A DNA stretch of 43,712 bases from an uncultured Bacteroidales bacterium (GTDB lineage: Bacteria; Bacteroidota; Bacteroidia; Bacteroidales; Bacteroidaceae). A model generated the notes under the pieces. The model was not told the DNA's origin. It saw nothing but the letters and a program-made list of their open reading frames with translations, and did no database searches. Location: NCBI GenBank assembly GCA_902788865.1, contig CADALZ010000022.1, positions 1-43,712 of the forward strand, read 5' to 3'. Each line of letters starts with the position of its first letter. Within the stretch, counting starts at the first letter, position 1. The position numbers were made by a program, and so were the translations under genes. Below, one piece after another: positions 1 to 7,497 of the stretch.

Positions 1-27
1 AAAATTCTCCGCGGTAGAAATGCGTTG

Positions 28-59
28 CAAAGGTAAGCGGATTTTTGAGAACCACCAAA
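28..59 (-). promoter_or_regulatory. Outward-facing Bacteroidetes-type promoter
   Basis: On the minus strand TACCTTTG (35-28) is preceded by TTTG (59-56) with a 20-base spacer, a full match to the -33/-7 pattern of this phylum. Transcription would start near base 20 and leave the window to the left, so its gene is not visible. The rest of 1-151 shows no gene. Confidence 0.55.
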
Positions 60-151
60 AAGCAAGTCCGAAGTGTTAAAATCTAAAAGTAGTTGATATG
101 CAGAGGCTTATCTCTATGTGTTTTTCATTGTTCATGGTAGTTTAGAGGTCT

Positions 152-2995
152 CTAAATACAACCCCAAAAAGCCGAATTGCCGATAGTAGTGACACTACTA
201 GGGATATTGATGTTGGTCAAACTGCTGCAACCATAAAAAGTAGTATAGGCAATTTTAGTGACACCATCAGCGATACTGACGTGGGTCAAACTACTGCAGC
301 CATAAAAAGCGCCTCCGCCTATGCTAGTGACACTACTAGGGATGTTAATGCTGGCCAAACTGCTGCAGCCCGAAAAAGCACCTTCGCCAATAGTAGTGAC
401 GCTACTGGGGATGTTAATGCTGGTCAAACTGCTGCAGCCAGAAAAAGCCCTATAGCCGATAGTTGTGACGCTACTAGGGATATTGATGCTGGTCAAACTG
501 CTGCAGCCCGCAAAAGCAGCATCTCCTATGTTAGTGACACTACTGGGGATATTAATGCTGTTCAAACTGCTACAGCCCTTAAAAGCACCAGCGTAGATCT
601 CTGTGACACCATCAGCGATACTGACGTTGGTCAGGCTGCTACCTTCAAAAGCACCTTCGCCTATGCTTGTGATACTACTGGGGATATTGATGTTAGTTAA
701 ACTGCTGCAGCCCACAAAAGCACCTTCGCCAATAGTAGTGACGCTGCTAGGGATATTAATGCTGGTCAAACTGCTACAGCCCTCAAAAGCACCTTCGCCA
801 ATAGTAGTGACGCTGCTAGGGATATTAATGCTGTTCAAACTGCTACAGCCCTTAAAAGCACCAGCGTAGATCTCTGTGACACCATCAGCGATATTGATAT
901 TGGTCAGACTACTGCAACCCTTAAAAGCATTTTCGCTGATTACTTTGACACTGCTAGGAATATTGATGCTGGTCAAACTGCTGCAGCCCTCAAAAGCACC
1001 TAGGTAAATAGTTGTGACGCTACTAGGGATATTAATGTTGGTCAAACTGCTACAATTTTTAAAGGTATAAGGTGCAATAACTGTGATGTTGCTAGGAATA
1101 TCGATACTGGTCAAACTTCTACAATCCTTAAATGCTTCATTTTTAATTTGACTGACGCTACTTGGGATATTAATGCTGGTCAAACTACTGCAACCTTCAA
1201 AAGCTCCCATACCGATTACTTGTATATTTTGTGGTAATGTAACTTCACTTAGATACCTTTGAAATCTAAACATATATTGACCACAGCTATTAAGAGATTT
1301 GAAATATTGTAATTCATTAAAATAATAAATATCATACAACATACCATCAAATAATCTTGATGCATAAGTATTTTTGCTAAATATAGGTAAGAAAACAGAT
1401 TGGTCTTCTGCTATTATTTTACCATTATTCACTTCTGCCCTGATAGCGGGAATGGATGTAACTGCCGCTGCCTCGTTCATACTAAGTTCTCCGTCATGGT
1501 TTGAATCAAAATGTCGCACACAGATTTTCTTTACATTATCATCAGCAAATATAATAATTTCATCTTCCTTTACTATCACCTTACAAGAAGCGGTTATTTT
1601 ACCATTTGTTGTCGTTATAGTAACGATGGCTTCCCCAGGGGTAACTGCCGTTACATTACCTTCTTCATCAATAGTAGCAATGGACGTATCATTACAACTC
1701 CAAGTCACCTCCTTATTGGAGGCATTGGACGGGAGCACTAGTGCAGTAAGTCTTTCAGAGTTACCAACAAAAAGTTCTAACGTGGATTGGCTGATTTCTA
1801 TGGCTGAAACAGCCACCAAGCCATGTTGTACAATATTTACCGTCTGCTTTATATCTAAACCCTTGATTGTTATCGTTGTTGTTCTTTCATCGTAAGTATC
1901 ATTAGCTGCCACATTGAAAGAGAGCTTTTCTGTATGCAAGGCACGGGTATCTGCCATTGTTATCCAATCTGCATCTACAGATACTTCAAAGTCCACATTA
2001 GTCTGTACTTCAAAGCTCAGAGTTCCACCTTCTGCATCATATTCATATCTGCTCCTTGCCACGATAATTGCATCACGCTGCATTTGAGTTATTATTACTT
2101 TCTCACTTAGGTTGTTTTCCTTATTAGTGAACAGGATTTCTCCAGAACGGGAATCATAGTCTTCATTCTTTGAAACCGTAAATACATAAGTATGAGTGGA
2201 CATGGACCGTGTGGTACTTTCACTAATCCATCCATCATCAGGCAAAGTGACGGAAATATCTACATTACTTTGAACTTCTACAGTAATATCTCCACCTTCT
2301 GAACTTATGGTATATTCATTCTTAGAAATGATAATTGTTGGAATACTCCCTGCTTGGTAAACAGAAACAGTTTCAGAGAAATCTCCACTGCTAATGGTAA
2401 TATGTCCTTCACGTTTTGTTATCTCCTCATTCTCCGAGATATTGAATGTAAGATTTGACGTGTTTAAAGCACGAGTATTAACCTGACTAATCCAGTCTAC
2501 ATCTGTTTGTATAGAGAAGTCTATATTCGCTTTAACCTCTACACTGATTTGACAACCTTCAGCATCCACCTCAAATTTATCACTCGTGACAAGCAAAGCA
2601 TCCTTCTGTTTCTGAGTAATAACAATGGTTTGCTGGGCAGTACCACTCTTAATGGTAATAGAAGCTGAACGCTCGTCATAAGTATCGTTTTCTTTCGTTG
2701 TAATAGTCAGTGCTGAGCTTCCTGCAGTTCCGCTGGAGGGTGAAATTGAAAGCCATTCACTCGCACGATCATTCGCAGCAATTGCTGTCCATGCTTGCGT
2801 AGCTGTAAACTTGATTGTCGCAGTCCCGCCTTCTGTACCAAAAACAGGCTTAGTGTCTTCAGTAGCAGGAAACTCTATTTTTGCAACTGTAGGAACAGGA
2901 GTAGGCTCAACATTAGGTTCATCGCTATCTTTGCTACAAGATATAAACAATATAGACAAAAGCAAGATGTTTAATATGTATATATACTTTCTCAT
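152..2995 (-). CDS. Surface lipoprotein with BACON, Ig-like and BspA-type LRR domains
   Basis: A 947-residue lipoprotein. The signal peptide ends in FISC (Cys20), followed by SKDSDE, an acidic stretch like the signals that send Bacteroidetes lipoproteins to the cell surface. Four BACON-like repeats follow at about 38-130, 131-216, 217-307 and 308-392, each with a VDW/WI core and ITQ-like end strand. Then come a Big_2-type Ig domain (393-475) and an EF-hand/dockerin-like loop with D497, N499, D501 and E508. From about 590 to the end there are 15 full LRR_5/BspA repeats of 23 residues (GCSSLTSINIPSSV type) and a partial sixteenth. One repeat has only 22 residues. The stop falls inside the sixteenth repeat (AFWGCI), so the array may be truncated. 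BspA-type repeats bind host or matrix proteins in studied cases; the ligand here is unknown. The start overlaps the stop of the upstream gene (ATGA), implying one transcript. Confidence 0.85.
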   Translation of the reverse strand: MRKYIYILNILLLSILFISCSKDSDEPNVEPTPVPTVAKIEFPATEDTKPVFGTEGGTATIKFTATQAWTAIAANDRASEWLSISPSSGTAGSSALTITTKENDTYDERSASITIKSGTAQQTIVITQKQKDALLVTSDKFEVDAEGCQISVEVKANIDFSIQTDVDWISQVNTRALNTSNLTFNISENEEITKREGHITISSGDFSETVSVYQAGSIPTIIISKNEYTISSEGGDITVEVQSNVDISVTLPDDGWISESTTRSMSTHTYVFTVSKNEDYDSRSGEILFTNKENNLSEKVIITQMQRDAIIVARSRYEYDAEGGTLSFEVQTNVDFEVSVDADWITMADTRALHTEKLSFNVAANDTYDERTTTITIKGLDIKQTVNIVQHGLVAVSAIEISQSTLELFVGNSERLTALVLPSNASNKEVTWSCNDTSIATIDEEGNVTAVTPGEAIVTITTTNGKITASCKVIVKEDEIIIFADDNVKKICVRHFDSNHDGELSMNEAAAVTSIPAIRAEVNNGKIIAEDQSVFLPIFSKNTYASRLFDGMLYDIYYFNELQYFKSLNSCGQYMFRFQRYLSEVTLPQNIQVIGMGAFEGCSSLTSINIPSSVSQIKNEAFKDCRSLTSIDIPSNITVIAPYTFKNCSSLTNINIPSSVTTIYLGAFEGCSSLTSINIPSSVKVISENAFKGCSSLTNINIADGVTEIYAGAFKGCSSLNSINIPSSVTTIGEGAFEGCSSLTSINIPSSVTTIGEGAFVGCSSLTNINIPSSITSIGEGAFEGSSLTNVSIADGVTEIYAGAFKGCSSLNSINIPSSVTNIGDAAFAGCSSLTSINIPSSVTTIGYRAFSGCSSLTSINIPSSVTTIGEGAFSGCSSLASINIPSSVTSIGGGAFYGCSSLTHVSIADGVTKIAYTTFYGCSSLTNINIPSSVTTIGNSAFWGCI
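165..1225. repeat. 69-bp LRR-coding tandem repeats, some nearly identical
   Basis: The LRR array is a 69-bp tandem repeat. Bases 715-780 and 784-849 differ at about one position. A perfect 75-bp direct repeat occurs at 546-620 and 819-893, offset 273 bp (three 23-residue repeats plus the 22-residue one). Such long exact repeats allow in-frame loss or gain of repeats by recombination or slippage. Confidence 0.85.
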
Positions 2996-3621
2996 TGCTG
3001 CAAATTATTTGATTTATATGTATTATTAATTCGTACTATTAATTTTTCTATTCTATCGCCAAAAGCGTGATACACATTAGTATCTTTTAGGTTTTGAGAC
3101 ATTATTTTAGTGCCAAATTCAACAGATAGGAGTTCTAACTCTTCATTCGCATTTATACTGTCATTGCTTATGATATCATCAATTAAAAGTTCCGCTTGTT
3201 GAAGGCAAGACTTCGCTCTTTTTATATCATCAACTTTCATTGTTAATTCAAGAGCCTTCCAGAATTCTTGAAATGCCGCAACAGGTTCTTCCTTGCAATA
3301 TGTTAATCCCCAAGTGTAATGAAATAATATATTCGATTGCTTTTTCATCTTCCGAAGTTCATCCTCTATTTTTTTTAGTTCTTTCAGTTTATCCGACATT
3401 TCATTCATCTTATTGTCCACTTTCTGGAAAGCAGAATGAAGAACCAAAGCATCAACCAAACTTACACCAACAATCAAGGTCGCACAAATACCTACTAAAG
3501 ATAAAACTGCAGCAGGAATATCTAAGGGTTGCTGTCTTGAAATAGCCAGGATACTCAAGACCAACGCCACCACTGCAAGTAGTAGAGTAATAATAAACTG
3601 CCAATTTTTCATTGCCCACAT
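2992..3621 (-). CDS. Two-TM membrane protein with coiled coil, unknown function
   Basis: A 209-residue protein of no recognised family. Hydrophobic helices lie at about 8-27 and 35-60, followed by a lysine/glutamate-rich coiled coil (about 64-96, with ELKKIEDELRKMKK) and a largely helical C-terminal half. The likely topology is an inner-membrane hairpin with a long cytoplasmic tail. Its stop overlaps the start codon of the BACON/LRR lipoprotein by four bases, a coupled arrangement that suggests a shared role or at least shared expression. The start at 3621 gives MWAMKNW; an ATG three codons later is equally possible. Confidence 0.7.
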   Translation of the reverse strand: MWAMKNWQFIITLLLAVVALVLSILAISRQQPLDIPAAVLSLVGICATLIVGVSLVDALVLHSAFQKVDNKMNEMSDKLKELKKIEDELRKMKKQSNILFHYTWGLTYCKEEPVAAFQEFWKALELTMKVDDIKRAKSCLQQAELLIDDIISNDSINANEELELLSVEFGTKIMSQNLKDTNVYHAFGDRIEKLIVRINNTYKSNNLQQ

Positions 3622-3660
3622 TATATGATTTCATTGAATAACATAGATATAAATTATCGA

Positions 3661-3990
3661 CTATCTATTTTTCAATGTTATTGGTCCATCAAAACCCTCT
3701 AAACATAAACCGCCATCACCATTTGAGATAACAGCATACCCAGAGATTCCTTTTATATCAGAGAAACTATCTCCTTCATTCACTTCAACAAACACCCTCG
3801 CTGTCCCCAAAAAGAGATACTTTCCGTCACGTTTAAACTCGCTCTGAATATTGACCTGAACATTCTCAATTCCAATAATTTTTGTGCTTCCCATCCGAGA
3901 AAAGGATAAGGTTTTCCAGTTTTTCTCTACAAAATCGCTTATTAACGCATTCACCCCCCTTGAGTTTAATTCATAATTCTGTTTCTCCAT
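3661..3990 (-). CDS. Small hypothetical protein
   Basis: A 109-residue protein beginning MEKQNYELN. The open frame also has a TTG two codons earlier, but the ATG at 3990 is preferred. There is no signal peptide or membrane segment. The pattern is alpha/beta, with strands such as VQVNIQSEF and ARVFVEVNEG and a glycine-rich end (NGDGGLCLEGFDGP). I recognise no family. It lies 39 bp upstream of the coiled-coil membrane protein on the same strand and is probably the first gene of this three-gene unit. No clear -7 box is seen directly upstream, so the unit may be fed from the 4.3 kb promoter. Confidence 0.6.
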   Translation of the reverse strand: MEKQNYELNSRGVNALISDFVEKNWKTLSFSRMGSTKIIGIENVQVNIQSEFKRDGKYLFLGTARVFVEVNEGDSFSDIKGISGYAVISNGDGGLCLEGFDGPITLKNR

Positions 3991-4037
3991 ACGCAAAACA
4001 TCTTTTGCCTATAGTCACCCCGATTTAGCATTGATTA

Positions 4038-4310
4038 TAAAAAGGAAGACGTGGGTGCTCTACTGTCCGCTTATCCCACGTGAGGGCTCTCGCATTGCCT
4101 TGACCAGGATAAGCAACTCGATAGCCCACGTCGTGACATATTGTAGAAACTGCCGCAAGAACGATGGCAGTACACAATACACCCAATGTGGACGTTTCGG
4201 TTGCGTTTCTTCTGGTCTTGAATTTGCGAGATTCTCACGTAGAAGATAACGTTCGTAACGTCCGTTTACCAGTATGTATAGACCCACTCACCCTTTCGAG
4301 CTATCTGAGT
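4038..4310 (-). ncRNA. Candidate structured RNA, 6S (SsrS)-like rod
   Basis: The segment is more GC-rich than its flanks and holds nested complementary arms consistent with one rod. An outer stem pairs 4226-4239 with 4079-4093 (CGTGAG and TCTCGC blocks). Then GACCAG/CTGGTC pair (4212-4217 with 4102-4107). Next comes an unpaired bubble of about 17 and 21 nt. A distal stem contains TATTGT/ACAATA and CTGCC/GGCAG around an 11-nt loop at 4155-4164. The 3' end has ACGTGGG/CCCACGT (75-81 with 49-55 of the 4000s) followed by a pyrimidine tract ending TTTTT (4043-4039), terminator-like. A -7 box lies at 4324-4317. Closing stem, large central bubble and terminal hairpin are the hallmarks of 6S RNA, which mimics an open promoter and binds RNA polymerase. 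The family call is inference; RNA ends are approximate. Confidence 0.45.
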
Positions 4311-4316
4311 CTGTTG

Positions 4317-4324
4317 CAAAGATA
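4317..4324 (-). promoter_or_regulatory. -7 box TATCTTTG for the structured RNA
   Basis: A perfect TAnnTTTG match on the minus strand (CAAAGATA on the plus strand). Transcription would begin near 4310 and run through the structured segment. No convincing TTTG -33 element is seen at the usual distance. Confidence 0.5.
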
Positions 4325-4495
4325 GGAAATTGTTTTGAAAAGATGTTATACCTATTGAAGATTTTATTCAATAATCTGAGAGTTTGTGTCCTGAATAGTT
4401 AAAGAGAATAGATTATTATCACTAACAAAGAAGAAAAAACAAGTTTGTTTAATATAATTACGGACAAACAGAGAACACCTTTCAAGTTTTATTTC

Positions 4496-4503
4496 TATCT
4501 TTG
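4496..4503 (+). promoter_or_regulatory. -7 box TATCTTTG upstream of DUF4160 gene
   Basis: A perfect TAnnTTTG match. It puts the transcript start near 4509, which excludes the upstream in-frame ATG at 4445 and supports the start at 4532. The preceding 4325-4495 is AT-rich and shows nothing else recognisable. Confidence 0.55.
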
Positions 4504-4531
4504 CCAACGAAACAATAAAACTATACGACAA

Positions 4532-4834
4532 ATGGGCAAATTAATGCTATTTTTATACTTTATCCTTTCTGTATTTCCTACAGATGCTTCGGAAAACAGG
4601 AGACACATCCATGTAGTACGCCGTGGTAGCAAAAAATCACACCGTGGTGATACCGTAGCAAAAATCTGGATTGAAGAGAATGGACATAAGAAAATAGAGT
4701 TAGCATGGTCTGAACTCTCAGCCAGCGAAGAAGCAGAGATTCTAAAAGCGATAGATGAGCATTGGGAAGAGCTCAATCATCTTATTGACGAGGTGTTTGC
4801 TGGCAAGAAAATTAAAATAAGACGAATTAAATAA
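4532..4834 (+). CDS. DUF4160 family protein
   Basis: A 100-residue protein beginning MGKLMLFL. The family mark is a short hydrophobic N-terminal strand followed by a HxHV motif, here RRHIHVVRRG. An acidic/aromatic strand (AKIWIEENG) and a helix ending in EHWEELNHLIDE follow, as expected for DUF4160. The upstream ATG at 4445 lies before the -7 box and is rejected. The DUF2442 gene follows after 17 bp on the same strand. DUF4160 and DUF2442 genes often sit side by side and have been suspected to form a toxin-antitoxin-like or accessory module, but no biochemical function is established to my knowledge. Confidence 0.7.
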   Translation: MGKLMLFLYFILSVFPTDASENRRHIHVVRRGSKKSHRGDTVAKIWIEENGHKKIELAWSELSASEEAEILKAIDEHWEELNHLIDEVFAGKKIKIRRIK

Positions 4835-4851
4835 TTAAGGAGGGCAAGAAT

Positions 4852-5091
4852 ATGTGTAAACTTCAAGACACGAACATAGGAATTAAGAAGCTTGATTTCA
4901 ATGTCAAACGCGGAGCAATGGCCGCCTATCTCACAGATGGCCGTGAAATCATTGTGCCTATCTCGATGTTCCCTGATATCAAGCACCTCTCTCGCAAGCA
5001 GCGCGAAGAATGGATGATTATGGATGATCAATTCTTCTCTTTCGAAGCACTTAGCAAGATCTATTCAGTCAAAGATTTATTACGTTTATAA
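4852..5091 (+). CDS. DUF2442 family protein
   Basis: A 79-residue protein with the DUF2442 layout: an N-terminal strand (IKKLDFNVKRG), then LTDGREIIVPISMFP, which matches the family core of a strand reading out to vPls-fP, then an R/E-rich helix and a C-terminal segment ending SVKDLLRL. It follows the DUF4160 gene closely and is probably co-transcribed. The stop lies only 7 bp from the stop of the convergent permease gene, leaving no room for a separate terminator. Confidence 0.75.
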   Translation: MCKLQDTNIGIKKLDFNVKRGAMAAYLTDGREIIVPISMFPDIKHLSRKQREEWMIMDDQFFSFEALSKIYSVKDLLRL

Positions 5092-5098
5092 TTATTCC

Positions 5099-6217
5099 TC
5101 AGCTATTCTTCTTATAGCTCCACACAGCCCAGCACCCCATGAAAAGGCCGATGCCCAGAAGGGCGAAGACCTGATGGGCGATGTCTGCGAAGTTGCCACC
5201 ACGCACATAGACGGTGCGGATGGCATCGATGAAGTAGTGCATGGGGTTGACGTAGGTGGTGAGGTAGGCCAACTGCGGCATGGAGCGTGTAGGTGTGAAG
5301 AGTCCGCTGAGCAGGAGAATACACACCACAAAGAACCACATCACAAAGATGGCTTGCTGCATGGTATCGCTGTAGTTGGAGATAATGAGTCCGAAGGATG
5401 AGAAGAACAGCGCTAACAGCATGGCCAACACATAGATCCACACGATGCTACCCGCAGGTGTGAGCCCATAGACCAACCAAGCCAACAGTAAGCACACACT
5501 GATGATGAACAGGGCAATAAGCCAATAAGGGATGAGCTTAGACAAGATGAACGCCCACTTAGGCACAGGGGTGACATTCATCTGCTCGATGGTGCCAGCC
5601 TCTTTCTCTCCCACAATGTTGAGCGTAGGCAGGAAGCCTGTCATCAGCATCATCACGATGGCAAAGAGGGCAGGAATCATGAACAGCTTATAGTTGAGAT
5701 TCTTATTGTAGAGGTTTAGAGTGGAGAGTTGAGGGTTAAGGGTTAAGGGTTTAGAGTTTAGGGTTAAGGGTTTAGAGTTTAATGTGGCGCGTGGGGATGA
5801 ACTGGCGATAATCTGGGTGAGGTAGGCACTGCCCATGGCTCCCTTAGTACCATTCACGGCATTGGCAGCCACCAGAATCTGAGGAGACTCACCCCGCACC
5901 AAGTCGCGCTCATAATGAGGCGGAATGACCAAAATCACATCAGCATCACCTTGCTCCACCTCTGTCAACGCCTCATCGTAGGACGCTTTTTGTCCGCCAA
6001 AGATGAAGTAGTTTGACGCTTCCACTTGGTGCACCAATTGCTGAGAAGCCGTAGAACGATCATCGTCCACCACATCCACCACGATGTTCTTCACCTCCAT
6101 ATTCATCACCCACGGCATGACACACATGATGACGATGGGGAACATCAATATGAGGCGAGGCAGAAAGCTATTCCGCCTTATCTGCAAGAACTCCTTTTGT
6201 ATTAAATACTTTATCAT
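5099..6217 (-). CDS. ABC-2 type exporter permease (YbhS/YbhR-like)
   Basis: A 372-residue inner-membrane permease. It has a TM helix near the N-terminus (ILMFPIVIMCVMPWVM), a periplasmic domain of about 140 residues, then five or so TM helices with conserved ABC-2 segments (EKEAGTIEQMNVTPV, NPMHYFIDAIR). ATG at 6217 (MIKYLIQKEF) is preferred over the ATG at 6241, whose extra residues are encoded by repeat DNA. Just before the second TM block the protein carries a low-complexity stretch (TLNSKPLTLN repeated) encoded by a 7-bp array at 5714-5783. It is the last gene of the exporter set; the other permease lies 167 bp upstream, that gap being an array of heptads. Confidence 0.88.
   Translation of the reverse strand: MIKYLIQKEFLQIRRNSFLPRLILMFPIVIMCVMPWVMNMEVKNIVVDVVDDDRSTASQQLVHQVEASNYFIFGGQKASYDEALTEVEQGDADVILVIPPHYERDLVRGESPQILVAANAVNGTKGAMGSAYLTQIIASSSPRATLNSKPLTLNSKPLTLNPQLSTLNLYNKNLNYKLFMIPALFAIVMMLMTGFLPTLNIVGEKEAGTIEQMNVTPVPKWAFILSKLIPYWLIALFIISVCLLLAWLVYGLTPAGSIVWIYVLAMLLALFFSSFGLIISNYSDTMQQAIFVMWFFVVCILLLSGLFTPTRSMPQLAYLTTYVNPMHYFIDAIRTVYVRGGNFADIAHQVFALLGIGLFMGCWAVWSYKKNS
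5714..5783. repeat. Heptad array inside permease gene
   Basis: Ten successive 7-bp units of the form GTT(T/A)AG(G/A), with variants GTGGAGA, GTTGAGG and GTTTAAT, sit within the coding frame of the permease at about residues 145-169. They belong to the same family as the intergenic array at 6222-6375. Confidence 0.85.
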
Positions 6218-6221
6218 GATT

Positions 6222-6375
6222 GAACGTTGAACATTAAACATTAAACATTAAACATTAAACCCTAAACCCTTAACTCTAAACTCTAAACCCTAAACTCTAA
6301 ACCCTAAACCCTAAACTCTAAACCCTAAACCCTAAACCTTAAACTCTAAACCCTAAACCCTAAACCCTAAACTCT
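6222..6375. repeat. Telomere-like heptad array between permease genes
   Basis: Twenty-two consecutive 7-bp units: two GAAC(G/A)TT, three AAACATT, then mainly AAACCCT and AAACTCT. The array nearly fills the gap between the two permease genes and ends five bases from the downstream start codon at 6217. Read in the mRNA sense the units next to the gene are AATGTTT, which places ATG triplets every 7 bases and so in all three frames. Confidence 0.9.
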
Positions 6376-6384
6376 AAACCAGCC

Positions 6385-7491
6385 CTATTCCAGCCGATCC
6401 TTAAAGGTCTTCAAAGCTACTGTGAGCAGGAAGACAGTCATACCAGCGAGGACAAGCACTTCTTGAAGCACATCACCAATGCCCACACCCATGATCATCA
6501 GCTTGCGCATGGCAGCGATGTAGTAGCGAGGGGGCACCACAGCCGCTATCCAGCGCAGGATGGTAGGCATGGACTCCACAGGGAACAGCATGCCAGAGAG
6601 CATCACCACAGGCATGAGGAGCAGCATGGCCGACATGAGCAACGCCACCAGCTGGGTCTGTGCCACATTGGAGATGAGCAAGCCCAGGGATAGCGCCAGC
6701 AAGATGTAGAGTACACTGACAGCCAGAATCCAGAACAGTGATCCCTCCAACGGCACTTGCAGTACGAAGCGAGCCATGAGCAGAATGACGATGAGCACCG
6801 CAAAGGCCAGCACCAAATAAGGGATGGCTTTGGCGATGATCACCATCAGAGGTCGCACAGGCGAGACAAGCAGCACCTCCATGGTGCCTTTCTCCTTCTC
6901 ACGCACGATGCTGATGCTGGTCATCATGGCACAGATGAGCATCAGCAGCATGCCCATGATAGCAGGCACGAAGTTGTAGGCACTTTTCATCTGTGGGTTA
7001 TAGAGCATCTTGGTGTTAACCTTTGGAGATTGAGAATTGAGGATTGAGGATTGAGAATTATTTCTTGCGGAAGCGAGGAGTTCCTGCTGGATGATGGCTT
7101 GGGCATAGGTGGTCCACTGCTGCGCCATGTTAGGGTCGGAACTATCAACAATGAACTGCACCCCACCCCGCTTACTGGCAAAGTCGGTATCGAAGACAAT
7201 GGCGAGGTCGGCCTTCTGCGAGCGAATCAAGCCCTCTGCCTCTTGTGGCGTAGGCGCAGTGGCTACGATATTGAAATACTCCGAGGCAGCCAGTCGGCCT
7301 ACGGCCTGCTGCGTGAGGTGATCTACCTGCGAGGTGACCACCACTGTGCGGACATTCTTCACGTCTGTAGTGATGGCAAAACCAAAGAGTAGCATCATCA
7401 CCACTGGCATGCCAAAGAGGATGAGCATGGTGCGCTTGTCACGCAAGATATGCTTTGCTTCCTTTATGATAAAACTTACAAACTGCTTCAT
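6385..7491 (-). CDS. ABC-2 type exporter permease (YhhJ/YbhR-like)
   Basis: A 368-residue permease paralogous to the downstream one. An N-terminal TM helix (TMLILFGMPVVMMLLFGFAI) is followed by a periplasmic domain with the SSDPNMAQQW region, then the conserved YNPQMKSAYNFVP entry into a block of five TM helices with REKEKGTMEVLLVSP and PPRYYIAAMR motifs. Residues about 145-156 ([12 protein letters not shown]) are encoded by five GAGGATT/GAGAATT heptads at 7025-7059, placed just before the YNP motif, the same position as in the other permease. Six bases separate it from the ATPase gene upstream. It should form the membrane channel as a heterodimer with the second permease. Confidence 0.9.
   Translation of the reverse strand: MKQFVSFIIKEAKHILRDKRTMLILFGMPVVMMLLFGFAITTDVKNVRTVVVTSQVDHLTQQAVGRLAASEYFNIVATAPTPQEAEGLIRSQKADLAIVFDTDFASKRGGVQFIVDSSDPNMAQQWTTYAQAIIQQELLASARNNSQSSILNSQSPKVNTKMLYNPQMKSAYNFVPAIMGMLLMLICAMMTSISIVREKEKGTMEVLLVSPVRPLMVIIAKAIPYLVLAFAVLIVILLMARFVLQVPLEGSLFWILAVSVLYILLALSLGLLISNVAQTQLVALLMSAMLLLMPVVMLSGMLFPVESMPTILRWIAAVVPPRYYIAAMRKLMIMGVGIGDVLQEVLVLAGMTVFLLTVALKTFKDRLE
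7025..7059. repeat. Heptad array inside permease gene
   Basis: Five 7-bp units GGAGATT, GAGAATT, GAGGATT, GAGGATT, GAGAATT in the coding frame, giving a Ser/Gln/Asn-rich linker in the protein. Confidence 0.85.
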
Positions 7492-7497
7492 AATTTC

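Noticed and set aside
281-869. Plus-strand open frames opposite the LRR array
   Set aside because: They are repetitive shadows of the 69-bp coding repeat on the minus strand.
4060-4287. Overlapping small open frames on both strands at 4.03-4.29 kb
   Set aside because: Neither has a recognisable domain, the minus-strand frame begins at GTG, and the segment is better explained by complementary arms of a structured RNA.
6222-6375. Eukaryotic telomere DNA (TTTAGGG type) as contamination
   Set aside because: The array is continuous with bacterial coding sequence, is degenerate, and related heptads recur inside and between other bacterial genes in the window.
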